Shown here piece by piece: positions 15,881-24,626 of a stretch of 64,000 nt of DNA. The position numbers and the translations under genes are program-made. Positions within the stretch are counted from its first letter, which is position 1, and each line of letters begins with the position of its first letter. The DNA lies in the NCBI RefSeq assembly GCF_012524165.2, contig NZ_JABACJ020000020.1, positions 38,525 to 102,524 on the forward strand, in the 5' to 3' direction. This stretch comes from Faecalicatena faecalis (GTDB taxonomy: Bacteria > Bacillota > Clostridia > Lachnospirales > Lachnospiraceae). Under the pieces are notes generated by a model. That model saw only the letters and a program-made list of their open reading frames with translations. It ran no database searches and was not told where the DNA came from.

Positions 15881-17119
15881 ATGAGGAAGATGGTGGTTAT
15901 GATGCTGGCAGAACAACAGGATAAAGAAAAAAAGGAATCAATATGGAATCGAGTGTATACCTGTGTGTTTCTGGCAAATGCAATGTTGTTTTTAGGGATG
16001 CAGATGGTAAATACGCTAATCTCTCTTTATGCAGAGTACCTAGGAGCTGCAGCCACTTTGATAGGTATCGTATCCAGTTTATTTGCGTTGACGGCATTGA
16101 TTTTTAAAGTCATTTCAGGTCCAGCGATTGATGCATTCAACAGAAAATACATATTAATGGGAGCAATTGCAGTGATTGCTGTCTCGTTTTTCGGGTTTGC
16201 TATTTCCATAACTATGCCGATGGTGATTGGTTTTCGGTTACTCCAGGGAGTGGGCCAGGCATTCACTGCAACCTGTTGTCTGGCATTAGCAGCAGATTCG
16301 CTGCCGCCGGAAAGATTCGGAGTGGGAATCGGTACCTTTACATTGGCTCAGGCAGCGTGTCAGGCAATCGGTCCAAGCATTGGATTGGAATTGTCAAAAA
16401 TCTTGGGATATCAGATTACCTTTGCAATCGCGGGCGTCTGCACAATGTGTGGAGTGTTTGTAATTATGTTGATAAAAACACCGTACAGGGAAAAGCAAAA
16501 GTTTCAGATTTCTATTAAGAATATTTTTTCAAAAGAGGCAATGCTTCCAGCAATTTTGCTGCTTTTCTTACAGATGGCCTTTATTAATATTAATTCTTTC
16601 CTAGTGATATTTGCGAACCAGAGGGATGTTGCAGGAATAGGACTATTCTATACAGTTTATGCTGTTTCCATGCTATTTGCTCCAAGAACAGTTGGAAAAC
16701 TGGCAGACCATTATGGAGCTGCCAAAGTACTGCCTCCAGCAATGCTGATGTTTGCGTTTGCCTTTTGGCTTATAAGCGAGTCCTCCGCTCTATGGATGTT
16801 TTTAATTGCGGCAGTTGTAGCTGCCTTTGGATATGGTGCATCTCAGCCGGCAGTACAGACATTATGCATGAAGTGTGTGCCGAAGGAAAGAAGAGGTTCT
16901 GCAAGCAGCACAAGTTATATTGGTCAGGATTTAGGAAATCTGATTGGTCCGGTACTGGCCGGAAGTATTGCGGAGCAGGTGGGATATGTTATGATGTGGC
17001 GGGCTATGATGCTTCCCATTATTGCTGCATTTGTCTGTGTCATATGGTTTCGGGGTAGAATCAACAAAATTGAGACCGCATTTATAGAATCAAACAAGAA
17101 GGCAGCAGATGGAAAATAG
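15881..17119 (+). CDS. Major facilitator superfamily transporter
   Basis: A 412-residue membrane protein with about 12 predicted hydrophobic segments. The N-terminal half has an MFS-like loop (FNRKYILMGAI) and GFRLLQGVGQAFTATCC; the C-terminal half has KCVPKERRGSASSTSYIGQDLGNLIGP, as in drug/sugar efflux-type members. The first ATG (15881) follows AGCAGGAATAAAA; ATGs at 15899 and 15902 after GAGGAAG are alternatives. Its end overlaps the MATE gene by 11 bases. Whether it imports or exports is not visible. Confidence 0.85.
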   Translation: MRKMVVMMLAEQQDKEKKESIWNRVYTCVFLANAMLFLGMQMVNTLISLYAEYLGAAATLIGIVSSLFALTALIFKVISGPAIDAFNRKYILMGAIAVIAVSFFGFAISITMPMVIGFRLLQGVGQAFTATCCLALAADSLPPERFGVGIGTFTLAQAACQAIGPSIGLELSKILGYQITFAIAGVCTMCGVFVIMLIKTPYREKQKFQISIKNIFSKEAMLPAILLLFLQMAFININSFLVIFANQRDVAGIGLFYTVYAVSMLFAPRTVGKLADHYGAAKVLPPAMLMFAFAFWLISESSALWMFLIAAVVAAFGYGASQPAVQTLCMKCVPKERRGSASSTSYIGQDLGNLIGPVLAGSIAEQVGYVMMWRAMMLPIIAAFVCVIWFRGRINKIETAFIESNKKAADGK

Positions 17120-18476
17120 GAATACTTTATACCATAATCTGACGAAGGAAAATGTGGCAGAACAGTTAATTGCTTTTGCGGCACCTCTTTTTCTGTCTGG
17201 CCTCCTGCAGACGGTATATACTATGGTTGATACGATTATTGTTGGCCGTTACGTGGGAAAAGAAGGGCTGGCAGCAGTGTCTGTGGGAGGAGAAGTGCTG
17301 GTATTTTTAACCTTTGTAGCATCAGGTTTTTCTAATGCAGGACAGATTATTATTTCCCAATACATTGGGGCACAAGAGTATGAAAAAGTAAAACGTATGG
17401 TAGGAACCATGTTTTCTTTTCTACTAGTAATTTCTGTCGGAATTACTGTAGTGTGTTTTTTTCTGCATGAGAAGATTCTGGTGTGGCTTCATATGCCAGA
17501 AATTGCTATGGAGGAGGGAAATTTTTATATTCTTGTCTGTATTCTGGGACTTGTGTTTATCTATGGATATAATCTGGTCAGTGCAGTATTGAGAGGAATG
17601 GGAGATTCCAAACATCCGCTTTATTTTATTGCAATCGCATCAGGAATAAATGTGATTCTTGATTTTCTATTTGTGGTGGGATTGCATATGGGAACAATGG
17701 GGGCGGCTCTGGCAACGGTAATGGGGCAGGCTTTTAGCTTCCTATGGGCTCTACGGTACCTTTATAGTAAAAGAAATATATTGGGGCTTGATTTAGAAAT
17801 CAAAAGCCTGCAGAGTGATCGAGAAGCTTTTTCGCTTTTAATGAGGCTTGGAATTCCCATGGCACTTCAGACGGCGGCCATAACCTTTTCTAAACTATTT
17901 ATAACAACTTGGGTCAACACATATGGCGTGGAGGCCGCTGCGGTTGCGGGAATCGGAAATAAACTTCAGACGCTCACCAATGTATTTGCACAGGCATTAT
18001 CAACAGCTGCGGGGTTAATGATAGCACAGAACATAGGTGCAGAAAAATATAATCGGGTTCCTAAGATTATCCATACCTCTTTTGCATTGGATGGGGTAGT
18101 TACTGCTTTTGTTTTTATCATTACTGTCCTGTTTCCCAGCCAGATTTTTGGGATTTTTACACATGATCAGCAGGTACTGGAATTGTGCCTGACTTATACA
18201 CCAGTAGCATTGCTGCTGTATGCAGGCTGTATCTTACGTCCAACGATGAATGCCCTGATTAATGGATCCGGGAATACGAAACTAAATCTTATCATCGCCT
18301 TGTTAGATGGTATGATTGCGAGAATCGGTCTTGCTTATCTTCTGGGGAAAAAACTGGAATTTGGAGTATACGGGTTCTGGTATGGAAATGCATTGTCGGG
18401 TTTTGTACCATTCTTGATTGGGATGCCATACTATTTGTCTGGAAAATGGAAAAATCATATATATGTACAAAGTTAG
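17109..18476 (+). CDS. MATE family efflux transporter
   Basis: A 455-residue multidrug and toxic compound extrusion-type protein with two homologous six-helix halves. Motifs include PLFLSGLLQTVYTMVDTIIVGRYVG at the start of the first half and IPMALQTAAITFSKLFITTWVNTYG at the start of the second. These transporters export cationic or phenolic compounds using Na+ or H+ gradients. The ATG lies within the end of the MFS gene (11-base overlap), so the two are translationally coupled, which is uncommon for two exporters inside a catabolic operon. Confidence 0.88.
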   Translation: MENRNTLYHNLTKENVAEQLIAFAAPLFLSGLLQTVYTMVDTIIVGRYVGKEGLAAVSVGGEVLVFLTFVASGFSNAGQIIISQYIGAQEYEKVKRMVGTMFSFLLVISVGITVVCFFLHEKILVWLHMPEIAMEEGNFYILVCILGLVFIYGYNLVSAVLRGMGDSKHPLYFIAIASGINVILDFLFVVGLHMGTMGAALATVMGQAFSFLWALRYLYSKRNILGLDLEIKSLQSDREAFSLLMRLGIPMALQTAAITFSKLFITTWVNTYGVEAAAVAGIGNKLQTLTNVFAQALSTAAGLMIAQNIGAEKYNRVPKIIHTSFALDGVVTAFVFIITVLFPSQIFGIFTHDQQVLELCLTYTPVALLLYAGCILRPTMNALINGSGNTKLNLIIALLDGMIARIGLAYLLGKKLEFGVYGFWYGNALSGFVPFLIGMPYYLSGKWKNHIYVQS

Positions 18477-18563
18477 GTGGGCGTATTGCCATGGATTGAA
18501 TGGAGTGCAGTCATGCCGATACATCAGGGAGTGTGAATAGGCACACATAAAAAAGGAGAAAAA

Positions 18564-19793
18564 ATGAGTAGGATTGAACAAAATTATAGAGCGGCAAAAG
18601 AATTATATGCGGATTTGGGGGTCAATACAGATGAAGCTTTAGAAATATTAAGGAATACTCCCGTATCCGTTCACTGCTGGCAGATTGATGATCTGACAGG
18701 ATTTGAGAATCCTAATGCGGTTCTCTCAGGAGGAATTGCTGCTTTTGGTAATGCGCCTGGGAAGCCAAAGAGCAAAAGTGAATTTATACAGAATTTGGAT
18801 CAGGCTTTGAATTTGATTCCAGGAAAGAACAAACTAGCGCTTCATGCAGTATATCTGGAAAACAATGGTAAAAAAGTGGAACGCAATGAAATACGGCCGG
18901 AGCATTTCACCGGTTGGGTAGAATATGCAAAGAAGAGAAATATTGGTCTTGACTTTAACCCAACATATTTTTCACATCCGATGGCTGAATCGGGATTCAC
19001 TCTGGCAAGTAGAGATGAGGGAGTGCGAGGGTTCTGGATTGAACATGGAAAAAGGTGCAGGGAAATAGGAGCTTATTTTGGAAAGGAATTGGGACAGGTC
19101 TGTGTTACAAATCACTGGATAGGCGATGGATATAAGGATCATACCATAGATAAAGTATCACCAAGGCTGCGGTTAAAAGATTCTTTGGACAAGATTTTTG
19201 AAAAACCGATTAGCAGGGAATTTTGTGTAGATTCCGTGGAAAGTAAGCTGTTTGGTCTTGGGAGTGAAAGCTATGTGCCGGGTTCACATGAATTTTATAC
19301 AAATTACGTCATGACACATCAGAATTGTATCTTATGTATGGATGCCGGACATTTTCATCCGACAGAGACGGTTTCATCTAAAATTTCATCATATCTGGCA
19401 TTTGATCAGGAACTGATGCTGCACGTCAGCCGTCCAGTACGATGGGACAGTGATCATGTAGTTATGTTGGATGATGAGACAAAAGCAATCATGGAAGAAA
19501 TTGTCCGTTGCCATGCATTAGATAGAGTTCATATTGGGCTTGATTTCTTCGATGCAAGTATTAACCGGATTGCTGCAACAGTCATTGGTGCGAGAAATGC
19601 GAAGAAAGCACTGCTTCTTGCACTATTGCAGCCGACTGAGGAACTGGTCAGAGCAGAATTGGAGGATGATTTTACCAAGCGGTTAGCATTAAGCGAGGAA
19701 ATGAAGATGATGCCGTTTGGACTTGTATGGGATATGTTCTGTGAACAGGAAGGAAAGCCGACGGAAGACTGGCTGACACGAATCCAGTATTAA
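18564..19793 (+). CDS. rhaA: L-rhamnose isomerase
   Basis: A 409-residue (beta/alpha)8 metal-dependent isomerase that converts L-rhamnose to L-rhamnulose; members also act on other aldoses such as L-mannose or D-allose. Conserved blocks are VSVHCWQIDDLTGFE, LSGGIAAFGNAPGK, ESKLFGLGSESYVPGSHEFY, CMDAGHFHPTE, HVSRPVRWDSDHVV and HIGLDFFDASINRIAATVIG, with the metal-binding Glu, Asp and His in place. Ribosome binding site AAAAGGAG. No rhamnulokinase or rhamnulose-1-phosphate aldolase gene is in the window, so the downstream route must be elsewhere or different. Confidence 0.94.
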   Translation: MSRIEQNYRAAKELYADLGVNTDEALEILRNTPVSVHCWQIDDLTGFENPNAVLSGGIAAFGNAPGKPKSKSEFIQNLDQALNLIPGKNKLALHAVYLENNGKKVERNEIRPEHFTGWVEYAKKRNIGLDFNPTYFSHPMAESGFTLASRDEGVRGFWIEHGKRCREIGAYFGKELGQVCVTNHWIGDGYKDHTIDKVSPRLRLKDSLDKIFEKPISREFCVDSVESKLFGLGSESYVPGSHEFYTNYVMTHQNCILCMDAGHFHPTETVSSKISSYLAFDQELMLHVSRPVRWDSDHVVMLDDETKAIMEEIVRCHALDRVHIGLDFFDASINRIAATVIGARNAKKALLLALLQPTEELVRAELEDDFTKRLALSEEMKMMPFGLVWDMFCEQEGKPTEDWLTRIQY

Positions 19794-19825
19794 TAAGAAC
19801 ATGTATAAAAGGGAGGGCTAAAGTA

Positions 19826-20788
19826 ATGGATCGAATTGTAATTCCAAATACCGAATTGTCTGTTTCACAGATTGGCCTGGGGACTGTTGGGGCAGGAATT
19901 GACTGGGATGGAGCAGATGCCGACAGGATTTTTGATACGTACTTGGATCTTGGAGGGAACGTTATCGACTCCGCACACGTCTATTCAGACTGGATACCGC
20001 CTGAAATAGCAAGAAGTGAGCGTGTAGTAGGCGATTGGCTTCAAAGAAGCGGCAAAAGGAAAGAGATTGTGCTGATTACAAAGGGCGGGCACCCCGATAT
20101 GTTGGGAGAACATCCTGATATTCATATCAGCCGCATGAGAAAGAGTGATATGGTCGGTGACCTGGAGGCGTCTTTGAGGCAGCTTCGTACAGATTATATT
20201 GACATCTATTTTTATCACAGAGATGATATAAAGCAGCCTGTTGAACAGTTAGTTGATGTGATGCAGGGGTTTGTTAAGGAGGGGAAGATACGTTATTATG
20301 CTTGCTCTAACTGGTCAGCCAGGCGGATGAAAGAAGCGGAGGCTTACACTAAAAAAATGGGGTACCGGGGATTTATTGCAAATCAGGCACTTTTAAACGT
20401 AGGATCTAAATACATGAAACCGTTAGCTGATGATACTATGGAAGCAGTAGACGAGGAAATGTATCGTTACCATAAAGAAAATACATCAAATCTTCTTATG
20501 CCATATATGGGAGTGTGCAGTGGTTTTTTCCACATATATATTTCCAAAGGAGAAGAGGCGGTAAAGAATAGCCCATATTATACAAAAAATAATTTACAGA
20601 TAGCAGAACATTTAAAGAAACTAATGGGAAAGTATGGATGTACCGTTTCACAGACAGTACTTGGCTTCTTTATGCAGCAGGAGTTCTCCTGTGTGCCTTT
20701 ATATGGACCGCAGAATATAGAGCAGCTGCGAGATGCAATGGAAACCCCAGAAATTCCATTTTCGAAGGAAGATTATGATTTTCAATGA
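19826..20788 (+). CDS. Aldo/keto reductase
   Basis: A 320-residue NAD(P)H-dependent oxidoreductase of the AKR (beta/alpha)8 family. The catalytic tetrad can be read as Asp in VIDSAHVYSDW, Tyr in the same segment, Lys in VLITKGG and His in IYFYHRDD; the cofactor end is VPLYGPQNIEQLRDAM. Ribosome binding site GGGAGGG. It lies 32 bases after rhaA and could oxidise or reduce the sugar or aglycone carbonyl. The specific substrate is unknown. Confidence 0.88.
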   Translation: MDRIVIPNTELSVSQIGLGTVGAGIDWDGADADRIFDTYLDLGGNVIDSAHVYSDWIPPEIARSERVVGDWLQRSGKRKEIVLITKGGHPDMLGEHPDIHISRMRKSDMVGDLEASLRQLRTDYIDIYFYHRDDIKQPVEQLVDVMQGFVKEGKIRYYACSNWSARRMKEAEAYTKKMGYRGFIANQALLNVGSKYMKPLADDTMEAVDEEMYRYHKENTSNLLMPYMGVCSGFFHIYISKGEEAVKNSPYYTKNNLQIAEHLKKLMGKYGCTVSQTVLGFFMQQEFSCVPLYGPQNIEQLRDAMETPEIPFSKEDYDFQ

Positions 20789-20828
20789 TAAGAAAATAAC
20801 TACGAAGCCAAAAGAGGAGGTAATTAGT

Positions 20829-21833
20829 TTGAGAAGTAATATTTCAAAACAAGAGTATCAAAGAGTTCCAATGAATGTTGGGGGTGAAATGCTTGATGCA
20901 GCATGGCTTAATAATCTAAGAGAGAACAATAAGACTAAAAAGATATATGATTCGGACCCATTTGTAGAAGTCTATCAGTTCCGCGAGAACTTTTATGGCT
21001 TTTTAACTGATCTGTTGGATGGAGATAATAATTATGTATGGATGTATTTGATTGTAGGACCTGAAAAAGCAATGTTGATTGACACTAGTTTCGGACTTGG
21101 AAGGCTAAAAGACCTTGTTGATGAGATAAGCGGAGGAAAAGAGGTCATCGTTGTCAATACCCATTGCAGCTGTGACCATTCCTATGGTAACTGTCAGTTT
21201 GAAAAAGCATATGGGCATGTTGATTTGGTGGATGATATGAACTGGAAGCAGAATCCTGGTATCTGGGACTATCTGTTTGATGAAGATGGAAAAAGCATCT
21301 GGGTCGACTTTGAACGTGAAGATCTTATACCATTTAAAAAGTATGAATTTATTGGGGTACAAGACGGCCATGTATTTCAACTTGGCGGGGATTATGATGT
21401 TGAACTTGTTTGGCTTCCAGGACATCAGCCAGGCCATGCCGGATATCTGGATAAGAAAAACCGTATTTTAATTGCTGGGGATGCAGTATGCGGCGGTGGA
21501 GTTGGGCTGAGCGGAGGAAGCGATTTCTTTGCTGATGAACATCATGCCAGGGATAAATTCCAGGGAAGCAATATACCATCGGAAGATTCCAGAAGGACGG
21601 TAACTGCGTATCGAGATGGCCTTGTAAGAGTATCGGAACGCATGGATGAATTTGATTATATTTTTGGCGGTCATGGGACAAATGATATAGATAAGAATAT
21701 TATTCCATCTATTATCGAAACATGCAATAAAATTATAGCAGACCCTGATTGTTATGATTATAAGAATGGAGATAGATTACAGAAAATGGTCCCTGGCTGG
21801 GCATCCATTGGGTATTTTGAAAATGGTGTTTAG
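20829..21833 (+). CDS. MBL-fold metallo-hydrolase-like protein with altered metal motif
   Basis: A 334-residue metallo-beta-lactamase-fold protein. The first motif reads NTHCSCDHSYGN, where the usual THxHxDHxxG has Ser in place of the second His. Later ligands look intact: HQPGHAGYL, LIAGDAVCGGG and the final FGGHGTND. I choose the TTG at 20829 because GAGGAGG lies 8 bases upstream and the start is then beyond the aldo/keto reductase stop; an ATG at 20775 with AAGGA is the alternative. Last gene of the operon, followed by a terminator. One metal site may be lost, so it may not be a classical hydrolase. Confidence 0.82.
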   Translation: MRSNISKQEYQRVPMNVGGEMLDAAWLNNLRENNKTKKIYDSDPFVEVYQFRENFYGFLTDLLDGDNNYVWMYLIVGPEKAMLIDTSFGLGRLKDLVDEISGGKEVIVVNTHCSCDHSYGNCQFEKAYGHVDLVDDMNWKQNPGIWDYLFDEDGKSIWVDFEREDLIPFKKYEFIGVQDGHVFQLGGDYDVELVWLPGHQPGHAGYLDKKNRILIAGDAVCGGGVGLSGGSDFFADEHHARDKFQGSNIPSEDSRRTVTAYRDGLVRVSERMDEFDYIFGGHGTNDIDKNIIPSIIETCNKIIADPDCYDYKNGDRLQKMVPGWASIGYFENGV

Positions 21834-21862
21834 TCTGAACAATGTTGGAGTCTAGTAATTAT

Positions 21863-21911
21863 AGAGGAAGTTTTCTATATCATTTTGTGGTATGGGAAAC
21901 TTTCTCTTTTT
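21863..21911 (+). terminator. Terminator of the ABC-importer/rhaA operon
   Basis: AGAGGAAGTTTTC (21863-21875) pairs with GGGAAACTTTCTCT (21894-21907) with minor mismatches, then TTTT. It ends the transcript that starts near 7490. Confidence 0.65.
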
Positions 21912-22093
21912 AGATGGAGAGTTTTGTCTTTTTATCAAAACTAGAAGCTTATAATGAATATTTGTATCGGGAGGTGACTTTCTTACCAGGCAATGTTAAA
22001 ATATGAGTAACGTAAGTGCGAGTCAGACAAGCAGGCATAATATAAGTAAGTGTGGAATGGTGCGGGAGGATGTATTCTGAAAGGAGCTAGTTT

Positions 22094-22372
22094 ATGATAA
22101 CAGTAATGAACCGGAAAGAACTGATTGCTACATATGATATGAGGGTTCAGTCGGAGGTCCGGGATCTCCTGGCGCACAATCATATCGATTATCAGGTCAA
22201 GGTAGTGAACCGGAAGAGCTCATCGCCGATAGGGCCTGGGATGCGGGCGTATACAGGGACCATGGGAGAGAAGCTTGATATGGAAGGGGAATATATCATC
22301 TATGTGAAGAAGGATGAATATGATGCAGCGTGGGAAGTGATTAAGGACGTGGATGTCAGTCCGAGACGATAA
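22094..22372 (+). CDS. Small conserved protein, possibly DUF2007-like
   Basis: A 92-residue cytosolic protein without recognisable catalytic motifs. The pattern of an initial helix, MRVQSEVRDLLAHNHIDYQVKVVNR, then a strand-rich end (EYIIYVKKDEYDAAWEVIKDV) resembles small DUF2007-type (putative signal-transducing) proteins that take a ferredoxin-like fold; this is a weak resemblance. Strong site GAAAGGAG. A possible TATAAT -10 is at 21950-21955. Its stop lies 14 bases before the flavodoxin/ferredoxin gene, so the genes to 24532 are likely one operon. Confidence 0.65.
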   Translation: MITVMNRKELIATYDMRVQSEVRDLLAHNHIDYQVKVVNRKSSSPIGPGMRAYTGTMGEKLDMEGEYIIYVKKDEYDAAWEVIKDVDVSPRR

Positions 22373-22385
22373 GGAGAATTGCAGG

Positions 22386-23156
22386 ATGAAGTTATATGAG
22401 ATTTATTTCAGTCCTACAGGCGGAACGCGAAAAGTCAGCGGGATTTTAAGCAGTGAATGGGATTGCGGGAAAACGGAGATTGATTTGTCTGATACGCAGG
22501 CAGATTTTCCGGAATATCAGTTTGGAGAAGATGATATCTGCATTGTATCGGTGCCTGTATTTGGCGGCAGAGTTCCTGTACCTGCGATTGAAAATTTAGG
22601 AAAGCTGAGAGGGAATGGTGCAAAGGCTGTTCTGGTGGCTGTGTATGGGAACCGTGCGTATGAGGATGCACTGCTGGAAGTGAAGGATGCGGCCGTATCC
22701 GCAGGCTTTGTTTGTGTGGCCGGGATTGCCGCAATTGCGGAGCACTCGATTATGCACCAGTTTGCGGCGGGCAGGCCGGATGAGACGGATAGAGGGCAGC
22801 TTTTGACATTTGCAAAGGAAATCAGGAAGAAGCTGGAAGCAGGAGAAGTTCCGGGCGGTCTATGTGTCCCGGGGAATCATCCTTATAAAGAATTAAAGGT
22901 TGTGCCGATGGTTCCGGTGGCTGGTGAAGAATGTATCAGTTGTGGAATCTGTGCAAAGAAATGTCCGGTCGGCGCTATTTCGAAAGAAAATCCGATGGAA
23001 ACAGATGGAGATACATGTATCGCCTGTATGCGCTGTATTTCCGTATGTCCTGAACAGGCACGCAGGATAGATTCGGCGGCTGTGGAGGCACTTTCGAACC
23101 GGCTTTTTGATATCTGCACGGTGAGGAAAGAAAATGAACTGTATCTGGCGGAGTAG
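22386..23156 (+). CDS. EFR1-type flavodoxin-ferredoxin fusion
   Basis: A 256-residue electron-transfer protein. The N-terminus YFSPTGGTRKVS is the phosphate-binding loop of a flavodoxin-like domain (about 1-165). Two 4Fe-4S motifs follow at the C-terminus: CISCGICAKKCPVGAI and CIACMRCISVCP (about 190-235). Such fusions are common in anaerobic Firmicutes and move electrons between ferredoxin pools and unknown partners. The ATG at 22386 follows AAGGAGAATTGCAGG; an upstream in-frame start lies inside the previous gene and lacks a site. Confidence 0.88.
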   Translation: MKLYEIYFSPTGGTRKVSGILSSEWDCGKTEIDLSDTQADFPEYQFGEDDICIVSVPVFGGRVPVPAIENLGKLRGNGAKAVLVAVYGNRAYEDALLEVKDAAVSAGFVCVAGIAAIAEHSIMHQFAAGRPDETDRGQLLTFAKEIRKKLEAGEVPGGLCVPGNHPYKELKVVPMVPVAGEECISCGICAKKCPVGAISKENPMETDGDTCIACMRCISVCPEQARRIDSAAVEALSNRLFDICTVRKENELYLAE

Positions 23157-23171
23157 AAGAGGGGATTAGTG

Positions 23172-23993
23172 ATGTTTTACGAATATGGTGATGGAAAACT
23201 ACATTATGAAATGATAGGAGAAGGGAAACCTGTTCTCATGCTTCATGGTATGACATGCGACCTGAATATGATGAAAGGCTGTATGGAACCGATATTTACG
23301 GGGGATACCTTAGAGAAGTACCAGCGGATCTATGTAGACCTTCCGGGGATGGGACAGTCTGTTTTCCCGCTTGATTGTGCATCGGCGGACCGAATTCTGG
23401 AAGTGCTGGAGGCATTTATCCGCGATACGGTGCAGGGGGATTTTTTGCTGGCAGGAGAATCTTATGGGGGATATCTGGCCCGGGGAATTCTGTCAAAACT
23501 GTGTGACCGAATTGCAGGAATGCTGTTACTCTGTCCGGTGGCTATACCAGAGAGAAGCCAAAGGACGGTGCCGGAGACAAAAGTTAAGTTCTGGGATGAG
23601 CAGTTTCTGGATAGTCTGTCATCAGAAGAGCGGAGAGGATTCTTCGGATATGCAGTCGTTGCCAACAAGGAGACATACCGGAGATATCAGCAGGAGATTC
23701 AGCCGGGAATCGCTCTGGCAGATCCTGTGTTCGCTGAGCGGCTGGAAGAAAATTATGCTTTTACCTGGGACGTGGACGCGAGAATCAGAGAGCTTGGCTG
23801 TACACAGCCTGTCCAGTTCATCTGCGGAAGACAGGATGACTGCGTAGGATATCAGGATTTGTGGAATCTGATGGAGGATTATGAGAGGTCAGCTTTTTCA
23901 GTGGTTGATATGGCAGGACATAATCTGCAGATCGAGCAGCCGGAGATGTTTGGGGCACTGGTAAGGAACTGGTTGAATATGGCGGGAGAATAG
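23172..23993 (+). CDS. Alpha/beta-hydrolase
   Basis: A 273-residue soluble hydrolase. The oxyanion region PVLMLHGMTCD, the nucleophile elbow GESYGG, the acid in CGRQDDCVGYQD and the catalytic His in DMAGHNLQIEQPE make a complete triad. Similar proteins act as esterases, lactonases or haloperoxidase-like enzymes; the substrate cannot be told. GAGGGG precedes both a GTG at 23169 and the ATG at 23172; either may be used. Confidence 0.87.
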   Translation: MFYEYGDGKLHYEMIGEGKPVLMLHGMTCDLNMMKGCMEPIFTGDTLEKYQRIYVDLPGMGQSVFPLDCASADRILEVLEAFIRDTVQGDFLLAGESYGGYLARGILSKLCDRIAGMLLLCPVAIPERSQRTVPETKVKFWDEQFLDSLSSEERRGFFGYAVVANKETYRRYQQEIQPGIALADPVFAERLEENYAFTWDVDARIRELGCTQPVQFICGRQDDCVGYQDLWNLMEDYERSAFSVVDMAGHNLQIEQPEMFGALVRNWLNMAGE

Positions 23994-24004
23994 AGGAGAT
24001 ATAG

Positions 24005-24532
24005 ATGCCAAAATTAAGGAAGATGCTGGGGGATGTGAATTCAGAGGAATGCATTTCCCTGATGCAGTTGATAGAGACACAGAGTAAGAGTACCCTCACG
24101 GCTTGGGCTGTCGGGTATGTAAAGGAGAATTATCTTGGATTATATGAGGCAGAGCATCCGGAAGACCATCGGCTCCGGGATGCAGTTTCCGCCTGCGAAG
24201 AGTGCCTGACAGGGACAAAAAAGTTAAGTGAGATCAAGCCGGTTCTAAAGGAAGCGGCACAGAGTGCCCGCGATGCGGCAGACTATCCGGTTGGACAGGC
24301 AGCAGCACGGGCCGTTTCCACGGCGTGCGGAACACTGCAGACGCCCACGAACGCACTGGGGTTTATATTTTACGGAGCAGCTGCGAAGGCTTACAGTCAG
24401 GCAGGGCTGGATGGATCAAAGGAAGTATATGATAGACTGGCTGATGTGGAGTTCAGGAATGTTTATGAATCTCTGAAAAAGGCAGCAGTGGAGGATGAAA
24501 AGAATCCGGTTAAGGTGAAGTGGAATTGTTGA
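24005..24532 (+). CDS. Helical putative immunity-like protein
   Basis: A 175-residue helical protein. The series MPKLRKMLGDVNSEECISLMQLIETQSK, EDHRLRDAVSACEECLTG, ARDAADYPVGQAAARAVSTACGTLQTP and KNPVKVKWNC at the end matches, from memory, a family annotated as putative immunity protein (Imm5-like) found across Firmicutes and Actinobacteria. There is no toxin gene next to it, so an immunity role is not supported by context. It follows the hydrolase by 11 bases with GAGGAGATATAG upstream. Confidence 0.6.
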   Translation: MPKLRKMLGDVNSEECISLMQLIETQSKSTLTAWAVGYVKENYLGLYEAEHPEDHRLRDAVSACEECLTGTKKLSEIKPVLKEAAQSARDAADYPVGQAAARAVSTACGTLQTPTNALGFIFYGAAAKAYSQAGLDGSKEVYDRLADVEFRNVYESLKKAAVEDEKNPVKVKWNC

Positions 24533-24626
24533 TTTTCATTTGACCCGGGAAGTCGGGCAGCAGATTTTGAATATCTGTTTTGAAAATGTTTATTTTTATA
24601 AGTGAGAAAGAGAATGGAGGAACAGT

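Noticed and set aside
23371..23847. Second frame (158 codons) within the alpha/beta-hydrolase gene
   Set aside because: Same-strand shadow frame rich in Trp, Arg and Cys, inside a gene with an intact catalytic triad.
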